From assembly GCA_002491945.1 (NCBI GenBank), contig DKWX01000055.1, positions 1 through 49,710 of the forward strand: a DNA stretch of 49,710 bases, written 5' to 3'. Numbering within the stretch: the first letter of the stretch is position 1; each line of letters begins with the position of its first letter. The notes beneath the pieces were generated by a model that saw only the letters and a program-made list of their open reading frames with translations, was not told where the DNA came from and made no database searches. Source of the DNA: Porphyromonadaceae bacterium UBA7141 (lineage in GTDB: Bacteria > Bacteroidota > Bacteroidia > Bacteroidales > Muribaculaceae). Of this stretch, positions 27,060 to 35,272 are shown piece by piece. The position numbers and the translations under genes were made by a program.

Positions 27060-27430
27060 AGTGGCAATCAACTAAATGATTGATAACGATATATTCAGTT
27101 GTCATATATTCCGGAAATATATACATCTGGTTTTGTATCGCGCATGCGATACATGACCTGATCGGACAATTATGCTGCAGCAGACCGACCGGGGCTGATA
27201 CGATGATCAGAGCACGGGGAGGCGTTCAGCTACCCTCCCCAGGTTGAAGGAATTTGAGGGCGTTCATGTCTTAAAGGTGTATGATGTCAGTATGACGATG
27301 TCGTAAATAACCCTTAGTTTAATTGCAATGAGATTATACGAAATCGTTGTCAAGTTATTGCATCCGGTATTTTGCAACGCTTATAATAAGATGGCCCGGT
27401 GCAAAACTGAATGCAGTATATAACCTGCTG
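27060..27430 (-). other. Long structured leader of the C10 protease operon
   Basis: About 365 bases separate the promoter from the protease start, with no gene. Three inverted repeats are visible. TTTTGCA (27370-27376) pairs with TGCAAAA (27400-27406). GGGGAGG (27216-27222) pairs with CCTCCCC (27234-27240) over an 11-base loop. TGTATCGC (27134-27141) pairs with GCGATACA (27146-27153) over a GCAT loop. I recognise no known riboswitch. A regulatory leader is an inference. Confidence 0.45.
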
Positions 27431-27461
27431 CAAAGATAATACAACTTTTTAGAAATCCAAA
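27431..27461 (-). promoter_or_regulatory. Promoter of the C10 protease operon
   Basis: On the minus strand TTTG (27461-27458), a 19-base spacer, then TATCTTTG (27438-27431). This is a full match to the Bacteroidota consensus and one of the best promoters in the window. Confidence 0.8.
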
Positions 27462-27598
27462 ATAATTTTTGAATTTATTTATTTTTTCTTCGTCATTTGC
27501 CATCTATCCGGCTTTTTTCGTCATTTACAGCTGTGTTAATGGGATTTACGTATTATGCAGAGTGTGACCATCTACCCTATTCTTCGGTTGATCTGGCT

Positions 27599-28864
27599 TT
27601 ATCTTTCTATCAGGCGGAGGTAGGCCCGGGCTACCGATTCGGCTGCAAACCGGCTGCTGACGGATTCATACATCCGGCGGCGCAACCCTTCGGCATCGGC
27701 CGCAATCATGGCGGCTCCGCGCATGATGGCCCCGGCCATCCGCCGGGCATTGGCTGCGGCATCGTCGGTGCGCTCCACTATCAGTCCCGTCTCTCCATCG
27801 GTCACTATGTCGCGCTGACCTCCGCTGCCGAATGTGACAGGCAGGCAACCGTAGGCCTGCCCTTCTACCAGCGTCCCCGGCAGAGTCTCAAAACGGGATG
27901 TGGATACCACAATGTCGCTGCGGCAATAGAGCGATACGATGTCGGCTGAATTGCGGAGCATACCGGTATATTCCACCGGGAAGGGGATGCCTTCAATCAA
28001 TGAGGCATTGCGGATGCCTCCGTAGAGCACTACTTTTACTTTCCCCTCCGTTGCGGGCCATTCCTTTCTGAGCACCCGCAGTGTCTCTATGAATGTGGAG
28101 AAGTCTTTTACCTCGTCGTCGAGGCGTGCGGCTCCGAATATGAGGCGTATCTCTCCCGGAACGCCCTCTACCCTGCGTATATCTTCGCGATGCGGCAGAC
28201 GGAACGCATTGGGAATCACGCTTACGTCCTGCCCGGCGAGGAGTGTGGACTCGGACGCTTTGGAAGCAAGCCACGAACTGACTGCCACAAACCGTATTCC
28301 ACCCGGCACGGAACTGTAAAGCCGCTCTTTGCGCAAACTGACGGCATGTGAGAGATCGTGGAGAGAGCTATGAGAGCCAAGTAGCTGACATGACCCGCAA
28401 TGATGCGGATACACGTAATTCCGGCAGTCGCCGGCATGATGGCAGAGTCCGGTAAGGTTCCACATGTCGTGCATCGTCCATATGAGACGCACTCCCTGAC
28501 GTGAGAGGCGGCGTATGCCGCGCAGTGAGAGCACTCCCTGATTAATCCAGTTGAGCAGCACGGCATCGGCATCCTTTACCGAGGGATGACGGCTGATGTC
28601 GATTCCGGCTTCTGCGGCATCAAGGCGGAAGAGTGTGGAGCGGTCGAACCCGTTGGCCAGCGCTATCCGCATACGGTCGGCAAGAAACGCGCTTTTGAGT
28701 CGCCACGACGGAGCAATGACTTCCACATATGGAGAATCCGTGAGCTTTTCGGCCACGAGCATCCGCGCGTCGGCCCCTATGGAGCGCAACGCCATCATCA
28801 GGCGGAAGGATACCACTGCGGCTCCTCCGGTGGAATCTGATTTATTTACGATTACGATTTTCAT
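27599..28864 (-). CDS. Family 4-like (GT-B) glycosyltransferase
   Basis: A retaining GT-B glycosyltransferase of 421 residues. The N-terminus (MKIVIVNKSDSTGGAAVVSFRL) is typical. A Cys/His cluster, TMHDMWNLTGLCHHAGDC followed by HCGSCQLLGS, is seen in a subgroup of wall and capsule transferases. The C-terminal domain has VVSTSRFETLPGTLVEGQAYG, which places the family Glu residue, and a GETGLIV segment. Donor and acceptor are unknown. Its ATG overlaps the folA stop (ATGA), so it is read from the folate/pyrimidine operon although its role is probably in polysaccharide synthesis. It is the last gene of that operon. Confidence 0.9.
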   Translation of the reverse strand: MKIVIVNKSDSTGGAAVVSFRLMMALRSIGADARMLVAEKLTDSPYVEVIAPSWRLKSAFLADRMRIALANGFDRSTLFRLDAAEAGIDISRHPSVKDADAVLLNWINQGVLSLRGIRRLSRQGVRLIWTMHDMWNLTGLCHHAGDCRNYVYPHHCGSCQLLGSHSSLHDLSHAVSLRKERLYSSVPGGIRFVAVSSWLASKASESTLLAGQDVSVIPNAFRLPHREDIRRVEGVPGEIRLIFGAARLDDEVKDFSTFIETLRVLRKEWPATEGKVKVVLYGGIRNASLIEGIPFPVEYTGMLRNSADIVSLYCRSDIVVSTSRFETLPGTLVEGQAYGCLPVTFGSGGQRDIVTDGETGLIVERTDDAAANARRMAGAIMRGAAMIAADAEGLRRRMYESVSSRFAAESVARAYLRLIER

Positions 28865-29385
28865 TTTGATTCGTCAGTGCCGGTTACGGCTGCGATTCGT
28901 TCAAGGCGGTCGAATGAGTAGCGGAGTCCGCCGTCTTCGTGAGACTCGGTGCTGACGAGCCTCCACCGGGCCGGATCGATGTCGGGGAACCATGTGTCGC
29001 ATTCCGGGGCCACGGCATCAATGCGCGTAATTTCGAGGGCATCGGCCAGCGGGAGTGAGGCTGCATACAGCGCCCCGCCGCCGATTACGAATACATCCCG
29101 GCTCTCCGCGTCGGCAGTGGCCGCCGCCGATGCGAGGGCATCTTCAAGCGAGGTGAAAAGGTCGGCGCCGGGGGGGGCGTATGACGAATTGCGGCTCACT
29201 ACGATATTGCGGCGTCCGGGGAGCGGGCGCCGAGGCAGCGACTCCCAGGTGTTGCGTCCCATCACCACGGGTGCTCCCATGGTGAGTGTCTTGAAGTGGC
29301 GAAGGTCGGCAGGGATATGCCACAGCAGATTGCCCCGGCATCCGATTCCTCCGTCGGCTGCCACGGCGGCTATAAGTGTAATCAT
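28861..29385 (-). CDS. folA: Dihydrofolate reductase
   Basis: Reduces dihydrofolate to tetrahydrofolate with NADPH. It has 174 residues. Motifs are MITLIAAVAADGGIGCRGNLLWHIPADL at the N-terminus (shown in parts: IAAVAADGGIG and LLWHIPADL), VVMGRNTWESL, RNIVVSR and FVIGGGALY. It overlaps thyA upstream and the glycosyltransferase downstream by four bases each (ATGA). The pairing with thyA is functional: ThyA makes dihydrofolate and FolA recycles it. The coding strand has a run of eight C (29170-29177) in APPGA, but the frame is intact. Confidence 0.96.
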   Translation of the reverse strand: MITLIAAVAADGGIGCRGNLLWHIPADLRHFKTLTMGAPVVMGRNTWESLPRRPLPGRRNIVVSRNSSYAPPGADLFTSLEDALASAAATADAESRDVFVIGGGALYAASLPLADALEITRIDAVAPECDTWFPDIDPARWRLVSTESHEDGGLRYSFDRLERIAAVTGTDESK

Positions 29386-30176
29386 ACTGATACGTTGGCT
29401 TTGATTGGCGGATAGGGATTGTAGTCCTCAAGAGTGAAGTCGGTGTATCGGAAGGCAAATATATCCTTCACATCCGGGTTGAGGCGCATCCGGGGCAACG
29501 GCCGCGGAGTGCGCTCCAAAAGCCGGTCTACCTGATGGAGATGATTGAGATAGATATGCACGTCGCCAAAGGTATGGATGAATTCACCTGGCTGCAGGCC
29601 GCACACCTGTGCCATCATCATGCAGAGCAGGGCGTAGGAGGCGATATTGAATGGGACGCCGAGAAAGCTGTCGGCACTTCGCTGGTAGAGCTGCAGCGAA
29701 AGGCGACCGTCAGCCACATAAAACTGAAACATGGCGTGGCACGGCGGGAGGTTCATCCGGTCGAGGTCGGCCACATTCCATGCGCTTACGATTATGCGGC
29801 GGGAGTCGGGGTTATGGCGGATAGTCTCTACGGCCTGACTGATCTGATCGATGAATCCGCCGTCATAATCGGGCCATGAGCGCCATTGGTAACCATAAAT
29901 ATGGCCGAGGCTGCCATCGGGGCCGGCCCATTCGTTCCATATACGGACGCCATTGTCCTGCAGATATCTGACATTGGTGTCGCCGGCCAGAAACCATAAC
30001 AGCTCGTGGATTATGCTTTTGAGATGAAGTTTCTTTGTGGTGAGCAGAGGGAATCCCTCGCTGAGGTCGAATCGCATCTGATAGCCGAAAGTGGATATGG
30101 TGCCGGTGCCGGTGCGGTCGGCTTTACGGTGGCCGGTATCAAGTATATGGCGTAACAGGTCTTGGTATTGTTTCAT
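29382..30176 (-). CDS. thyA: Thymidylate synthase
   Basis: Methylates dUMP to dTMP using methylenetetrahydrofolate. It has 264 residues, exactly the E. coli length, with the catalytic Cys146 in LPPCHAMFQFYV and the phosphate-binding DSRRIIVSAWN at 124-134. The substrate-binding QRSADSFLGVPFNIASYA segment is complete. The frame is open upstream to 30221, but MKQYQDLLRHILDTG at 30176 is the family start. It is coupled to folA by an ATGA overlap. Confidence 0.97.
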   Translation of the reverse strand: MKQYQDLLRHILDTGHRKADRTGTGTISTFGYQMRFDLSEGFPLLTTKKLHLKSIIHELLWFLAGDTNVRYLQDNGVRIWNEWAGPDGSLGHIYGYQWRSWPDYDGGFIDQISQAVETIRHNPDSRRIIVSAWNVADLDRMNLPPCHAMFQFYVADGRLSLQLYQRSADSFLGVPFNIASYALLCMMMAQVCGLQPGEFIHTFGDVHIYLNHLHQVDRLLERTPRPLPRMRLNPDVKDIFAFRYTDFTLEDYNPYPPIKANVSV

Positions 30177-30217
30177 TGCCGTGGGGTTTTCGGGTTCTGT
30201 GGTGGATTTGGAGTGCC

Positions 30218-31075
30218 TCACGGTTCGGTGCCGTCAAGGCGTTTTTTCATCAGGGGGTTTATGCGGCGGTTGCGGGTGCGCTGCAGATTGATTGCGTCGT
30301 CGGCGCATACCTTGAGACAATCGAAGCATCGCACACAGCGTTCATTATCGACGTATCGTCCGGCCACCTTGATGCTCTGCGTCTTGCAGATCTCTTCGCA
30401 TCGCATACAGCTTGTGCATCGTTCCGGATCGATTTCGATATGATAGATTGAGAATCTCGACACGCATCCGAGCATCGTGCCTATCGGGCAGATTTCAGTG
30501 CAGAACCTGCGGCCTCCCCATAAGGCGGCTATCCAGACCGCGAGGAGCACTGCGGCGGCGAAGGCCACCCCTATGGCGGCATGGGCCGAGAAGAGCAGCA
30601 GGCGTGATGCGGCATCGGGGTTGGTGGCACGGGCGGCGCCCCTCATCATGTTCCAGGGTTCCACTATGGCGGCCACACCTGTCATGCCGAGCAGCAGACA
30701 CGCGACATAGGCGAACAGCACCGCGAATCTAAGCCGCCCCCCCCTGCGGTAGCGGAAGGGGCGGATCGCGATGCGGCTTCCTGCGCGGCACCGGCGGGCA
30801 TGATGACGCAGCAACCGGAGGCGTAGCCATATGGCGCTGTCCTGGAACGTACCGACCGGGCACACCGTGGAGCAGTAGATGCGCCCGAACATAAAGGTCG
30901 CCACAAGCCAGAAGCCTGTGGCGCCCATAGTCATTGCCAGAGCCGAAGGAATAATCTGCACCTTCTCGGCTCCCGCGACCAGAGGATTCACACCACGGCC
31001 TATAAAAAGGGCCGCCACTGCCGCTGCCAGGAACAGCAGGGAGAGAAATATGCGGATAGTCCTGAGGTCTCTCAT
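30218..31075 (-). CDS. NapH-like membrane 4Fe-4S protein
   Basis: A 285-residue membrane protein with about five hydrophobic segments, two CxxxCP motifs (Cys68 and Cys72 in YCSTVCP; Cys192 and Cys196 in FCTEICP) and a C-terminal ferredoxin domain with two 4Fe-4S sites (Cys220/223/226/230 and Cys247/250/253/257). Proteins of this type pass electrons from quinol or another membrane donor to a partner. The partner here is unknown: no oxidoreductase is next to it. It sits between yidC and thyA with gaps of 61 and 41 bases, so it belongs to the same transcription unit. Confidence 0.85.
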   Translation of the reverse strand: MRDLRTIRIFLSLLFLAAAVAALFIGRGVNPLVAGAEKVQIIPSALAMTMGATGFWLVATFMFGRIYCSTVCPVGTFQDSAIWLRLRLLRHHARRCRAGSRIAIRPFRYRRGGRLRFAVLFAYVACLLLGMTGVAAIVEPWNMMRGAARATNPDAASRLLLFSAHAAIGVAFAAAVLLAVWIAALWGGRRFCTEICPIGTMLGCVSRFSIYHIEIDPERCTSCMRCEEICKTQSIKVAGRYVDNERCVRCFDCLKVCADDAINLQRTRNRRINPLMKKRLDGTEP

Positions 31076-31136
31076 ATGTTTCGTTATTTGGAGTCAGCGC
31101 TATCGTGCGCGATCCTGTGCAGGAGCGGGGATACTA

Positions 31137-33239
31137 TCAGCGGCGCCCTTTGCCACGCTGCTTCTCCTGCTCTCTGAGCATCTGCTGTTGCTGACGCTGC
31201 ATCTCTTCGAGACGGGCCATGAACCCGCTTTTCTTCTTCGGTTTGGCGGCATTCTTCTCCATCGTCTTACGCACGCTCTCCTCGGTTATAAAGTGACGGA
31301 AGAGGTAGGTCTGCACGATGGTGATGAGAAGCGAGAGGAAGTAGTAGTAGCTCAGGCCGGCCGCATAGTTATTGAAGAATACGAGGAAGAATACCGGCAT
31401 CAGATACATCATCCACTTCATTCCGGGCATCCCCGAGTTGGCCTGGCTCTGCATGGAGAGGTGGGTATAGATGATGTTGGTGACGGTCATCAGCAGACAG
31501 AAGAGGGATATGTGATTGCCGAAGTATTGTGTCACCAGTGGGATGTTGCCGCTCCACGAGATGATGGCATCGGGGGCTGAGAGGTCGTGGGCCCATAGGA
31601 AGCTTTGGCCGCGCAGCTCGATGGCCGAGGGGAAGAAGGTGAACATCGCGAAGAGTATGGGCATCTGCAGCAGCAGCGGCACACAGCCCGACATCGGATT
31701 GGCGCCGGCCTTGCTGTAGAGGGCCATGGTCTTCTGCTGACGCGTCATGGCATTCTGGGTACCGGGATATTTCTCGTTGATTTTCTGTATCTCGGGGGCG
31801 AGGATACGCATCTTCGCGCTGCTGACAAGGCTCTTATACGTGAGCGGGAAAATCACTATCTTGATAAAGATGGTGAGAAGCAGTATGATTATACCGTAGT
31901 TGGAGATGTATTTGCCGAGGAAGGTGAATACGGGTATCACCACCAAGGTGTTGATCCAGCGGAAGAGTGTCCAGCCGAGGGGCACGAGGCGGGTGAGGCT
32001 GAGCTTGTCGTCGGGCTGCACTGTCTTGTCGAGATGGCTCAGCAGCGGATAGAGGTTGGGACCTATATATAGCTCGAATGAGGCGGGATTTTCGGCTGTC
32101 CAGCTGTAGTCGTTGACTGTGGCGCGGGCGCTGACGTCCTTGAGATAGTCGGAGTTCTTGATTATGCGGGAGTCGAAGTCCACACTGTTGAAGTTGCGGT
32201 CGGCTATCATGACGGATGAGAAGAACTGGTTCTTGAATCCGATCCATTTCACTTTGGCCTGACGCTCCTCCGAGTCGTTTTTGCTCTCGGAGAGTGTCTC
32301 CACGGAGCCTCCGGCGAATTTATAGTAGATGCCGGAGTTGCGCTCCTCAAACATTCGTCCTTTCTCCTGACGCTTTATCTGCTGCTGCCAGTCGAAGCCA
32401 AGTATACGGTTGTTGGTCTCGACGATGCGGTCCATGTTGCGCTGCACGACTTTGACACCGAGCAGATAGCTTTCGCCGCGCGGCAGTGTGTACTCAAGCC
32501 CCCAGTATGCGTCCTGCCCCATATCGAGGAGCATACGCACTGTCGAGTCGTTGACCTGCTCCGGGCGGAAGTAGAGGTTGCGTGTCTCCACGGCCTGCGC
32601 CAGAGGGAGAGTGAAGTTGAAACTGTTGGAGGGGCCGTCGAAGATTACGACCTTGTTTTTCACGTTCTTGCTCTCGTCGGCAGAGTATTCGGTGTCGTAT
32701 TTCTTGAGTTCAGCGCGTGTCACGGAGCCCGACTTGCTGTCGAGGCGCAGGGCTATCACGTCGTTCTGAAGTGTGACCGATGCGTCGTTTCCGGTAAGGA
32801 AGCGTGAGAATTTGCCGTATCTCCCCATTGAGGTGGATGTGGCGCGCACTGTCTCTATGGCCTTACGCTGATCGGCCACGGGTATCGAGGGGTCGGCGGC
32901 AAGTATGTCGGCCAGAGGGTAGGCTCGGCCGCCGACGTTGACTGTGCCGTAGAGGCTGTCGCCGGCAAGGGTGAGATCCATGGCTGCGTCGGTGTGTGTG
33001 TAGACGCGTTTGCCGTCTTCAGCTACAGAGGCGTCGCCGTTGGCGGCGATGTTGTTGCGGAGCCACTCGAGTTCGTTGGCGCTCAGGGCGTCGGGGCGCG
33101 TTGAGGCGGCTGCGTCGGCGGTCTGCTCGGTTTCGGGTCCGGAGGTGTCGGTGGTCTGCTCCGGCTTGGGGCTGAGCCACATGAACCCGAGGAAAATCAG
33201 GGCCATCAGTATGAGGCCGTAGATGGTGTTCTTGTCCAT
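31137..33239 (-). CDS. yidC: Membrane protein insertase YidC
   Basis: Inserts and folds inner membrane proteins, alone or with SecYEG. At 700 residues it is long, with an N-terminal anchor (MDKNTIYGLILMALIFLGFM), a large periplasmic beta domain, and the conserved C-terminal five-helix core (MSGCVPLLLQMPILFAMF, then GMKWMMYLMPVFFLVFFNNYAAGLSYYY, given here in parts). The C-terminus is Lys/Gln-rich, as is usual for ribosome contact. It directly follows pyrG, a conserved Bacteroidota arrangement. Confidence 0.96.
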   Translation of the reverse strand: MDKNTIYGLILMALIFLGFMWLSPKPEQTTDTSGPETEQTADAAASTRPDALSANELEWLRNNIAANGDASVAEDGKRVYTHTDAAMDLTLAGDSLYGTVNVGGRAYPLADILAADPSIPVADQRKAIETVRATSTSMGRYGKFSRFLTGNDASVTLQNDVIALRLDSKSGSVTRAELKKYDTEYSADESKNVKNKVVIFDGPSNSFNFTLPLAQAVETRNLYFRPEQVNDSTVRMLLDMGQDAYWGLEYTLPRGESYLLGVKVVQRNMDRIVETNNRILGFDWQQQIKRQEKGRMFEERNSGIYYKFAGGSVETLSESKNDSEERQAKVKWIGFKNQFFSSVMIADRNFNSVDFDSRIIKNSDYLKDVSARATVNDYSWTAENPASFELYIGPNLYPLLSHLDKTVQPDDKLSLTRLVPLGWTLFRWINTLVVIPVFTFLGKYISNYGIIILLLTIFIKIVIFPLTYKSLVSSAKMRILAPEIQKINEKYPGTQNAMTRQQKTMALYSKAGANPMSGCVPLLLQMPILFAMFTFFPSAIELRGQSFLWAHDLSAPDAIISWSGNIPLVTQYFGNHISLFCLLMTVTNIIYTHLSMQSQANSGMPGMKWMMYLMPVFFLVFFNNYAAGLSYYYFLSLLITIVQTYLFRHFITEESVRKTMEKNAAKPKKKSGFMARLEEMQRQQQQMLREQEKQRGKGRR

Positions 33240-33320
33240 TAGGTCTGGAGTCCTGATAAGGTGTATTTGTTTCGGTTTGAATTACTTATGGGATAGTGCA
33301 CCGGGGGTGCGGGCGCCATG

Positions 33321-34946
33321 TCACGCTTCGGTTCCGCCGCGCTCTTCGCCATATGCTATGGCGGCTTTTACAAACGACATGAAGAGCGGATGCGGCTCGA
33401 GCACGGTGCTCTGGTATTCAGGATGATACTGAGTGCCTATATACCAGCGGCGGTCAGGGAGTTCCACTACCTCCACAAGATGTGTGTCGGGATTTTCGCC
33501 CACACATATCATGCCTGCCTTTTCGAATGCGTCGCGATAGTCGGAGTTGAATTCGAAACGGTGACGGTGACGCTCGCGTATAGCGGTGGTGCCATAGGCC
33601 TTGGCGACATGCGATTCTTCTGCAAGATGGCAGTCGTAGGCGCCCAGACGCATGGTGCCACCCATGTCGTGCACGCTTTTCTGTTCTTCCATCAGGTCAA
33701 TGACTCGATGAGGGGAAGTGGGGTTCATCTCCGAGCTGTTGGCTTCGGCCAGTCCGAGTACGTTGCGGGCGAATTCTATCACCATGCACTGCATTCCGAG
33801 ACAGATGCCGAATGTGGGGAGGTCGTGCTCCCGGCAGTAGCGCAGAGCCACAAATTTGCCCTCTATGCCGCGTTGTCCGAACCCCGGGGCTATGATTACG
33901 CCATCCATCCCCCGGAGTTGGTCGGCCACATTTGCTTCGGTGAGCTTCTCTGAGTGCACATACTCAAGCTTGAGTTTGCGGTCAAGATAAGTGGCACATT
34001 GGAACAGGGCCTCGTTGATTGATTTGTAGGCGTCCTGCAACTCAACGTATTTGCCCACGAGCGCTATGCGCACCGTCTTATCGGCATTTTCGATATGATA
34101 CAGGAATTTGCGCCATCCGCTGAGATCCGGCTCTCCGTCGGCTGAGAGTCCCATTTTCTTGAGCACGATTTCATCGAGTTTCTGGGCGTGCATCAGCAGG
34201 GGTACCTGGTAGATGGTGGGGGCATCGACACTCTGGGTGACGGCCTCGGGAGTGATATTGCAGAACTGGGCCACTTTGCGGAGCATCGCTGCGGGGATTT
34301 CCTTTTCGGTGCGGAGCACGAGGATGTCGGGCTGCAGACCCACCTGCTGCAGCTGCTTTACGCTATGCTGCGTGGGTTTGGTCTTGAGTTCTTTTGCGGC
34401 ACGTATGTAGGGGACGTAGGTGAGATGGATCAGCAGGGCATCGCGGCCGAGCTCCCAGCGCAGCTGTCGCACTGCCTCAAGGAAGGGGGCTGACTCGATG
34501 TCGCCCACGGTGCCGCCGATTTCGGTTATCACGAAGTCGTATTTGCCGGTCTTGCCGAGGGCCTTTACGTTGCGCTTGATTTCGTCGGTGATGTGGGGGA
34601 TGATCTGCACTGTCTTGCCCAGGTAGTCGCCACGGCGCTCTTTGTCGATGACGCTCTGATAGATGCGGCCGGTGGTGACGTTGTTGGCCCGGGTGGTGTG
34701 TATGTTGGTGAAACGTTCGTAGTGTCCGAGGTCAAGGTCGGCTTCGTGGCCGTCGACGGTGACATAGCATTCCCCATGCTCGTAAGGGTTGAGTGTTCCG
34801 GGGTCTATGTTGATATAGGGGTCGAATTTCTGGATTGTAACACGATAGCCCCGTGACAGCAGGAGGCGCGCCAGCGAGGACGAGATTATACCTTTACCGA
34901 GTGATGATACCACTCCTCCGGTAACGAAAATATACTTCGTATCCAC
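33321..34946 (-). CDS. pyrG: CTP synthase
   Basis: Amidates UTP to CTP with glutamine and ATP. It has 541 residues: an N-terminal synthetase domain with P-loop FVTGGVVSSLGKGI (7-20), and a C-terminal class I glutamine amidotransferase domain with nucleophile Cys in GICLGMQ and the late QYHPEYQS motif. The conserved start falls on a GTG codon at 34946 (GTG-GAT-ACG, MDTKYIFVTGG). The frame runs open to 35441, but that extension is low-complexity and unlike the family. A -7 element lies about 150 bases upstream. It heads the pyrG-yidC-Fe/S-thyA-folA-GT operon. Confidence 0.95.
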   Translation of the reverse strand: MDTKYIFVTGGVVSSLGKGIISSSLARLLLSRGYRVTIQKFDPYINIDPGTLNPYEHGECYVTVDGHEADLDLGHYERFTNIHTTRANNVTTGRIYQSVIDKERRGDYLGKTVQIIPHITDEIKRNVKALGKTGKYDFVITEIGGTVGDIESAPFLEAVRQLRWELGRDALLIHLTYVPYIRAAKELKTKPTQHSVKQLQQVGLQPDILVLRTEKEIPAAMLRKVAQFCNITPEAVTQSVDAPTIYQVPLLMHAQKLDEIVLKKMGLSADGEPDLSGWRKFLYHIENADKTVRIALVGKYVELQDAYKSINEALFQCATYLDRKLKLEYVHSEKLTEANVADQLRGMDGVIIAPGFGQRGIEGKFVALRYCREHDLPTFGICLGMQCMVIEFARNVLGLAEANSSEMNPTSPHRVIDLMEEQKSVHDMGGTMRLGAYDCHLAEESHVAKAYGTTAIRERHRHRFEFNSDYRDAFEKAGMICVGENPDTHLVEVVELPDRRWYIGTQYHPEYQSTVLEPHPLFMSFVKAAIAYGEERGGTEA

Positions 34947-35092
34947 GTATTTTATGAATGTTGTGTTGATGTTTCTTGCAATGTCTCGGTGCTGAGCCGG
35001 ACCTCCGGCGACTTGTCTCCGCGAGGATGCGGTGGAGTCCGCAATCAAGGCTCCATACCCCGGCAGAGGTACCGTCTCTGCTCCATATCCTG

Positions 35093-35100
35093 CAAAATTA
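35093..35100 (-). promoter_or_regulatory. -7 element upstream of pyrG
   Basis: TAATTTTG on the minus strand matches TAnnTTTG fully. No clear -33 element lies 19-21 bases upstream. It is about 147 bases before the GTG start of pyrG. Confidence 0.5.
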
Positions 35101-35199
35101 CTCAAAAAAATCCATACACGCCCTATTCTTGCTGAAAAATCGCACGTAAGACGCATCTGACCGACTTGCTGCAGCTGACGGAGCGGCAGGCGAAAGCGA

Positions 35200-35231
35200 A
35201 GCCCCTTCCCGTTTTCAGGCGGGGAGGGGCT
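35200..35231 (-). terminator. Hairpin after the outer membrane beta-barrel gene
   Basis: AGCCCCTTCCCG (35200-35211) pairs with CGGGGAGGGGCT (35220-35231), 12 bp with one G-T pair and an 8-base loop, about 40 bases after the stop codon at 35273. The minus-strand continuation TCGCTTTCG has only a weak T-run. Confidence 0.55.
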
Positions 35232-35235
35232 ATAT

Positions 35236-35245
35236 GGGGGGGGGG
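35236..35245. repeat. Run of ten G
   Basis: An uninterrupted G10 lies between the hairpin at 35231 and the stop codon of the beta-barrel gene at 35273. It is outside the coding region, so length changes would not shift a frame, but it is the longest G run in the window. Confidence 0.8.
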
Positions 35246-35272
35246 TGTATGGGGATGCCGCCTCCGCCGGAA

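Noticed and set aside
29170..29177. Run of eight G inside folA as a possible frameshift
   Set aside because: The frame is intact across the run and the protein has normal length and motifs.
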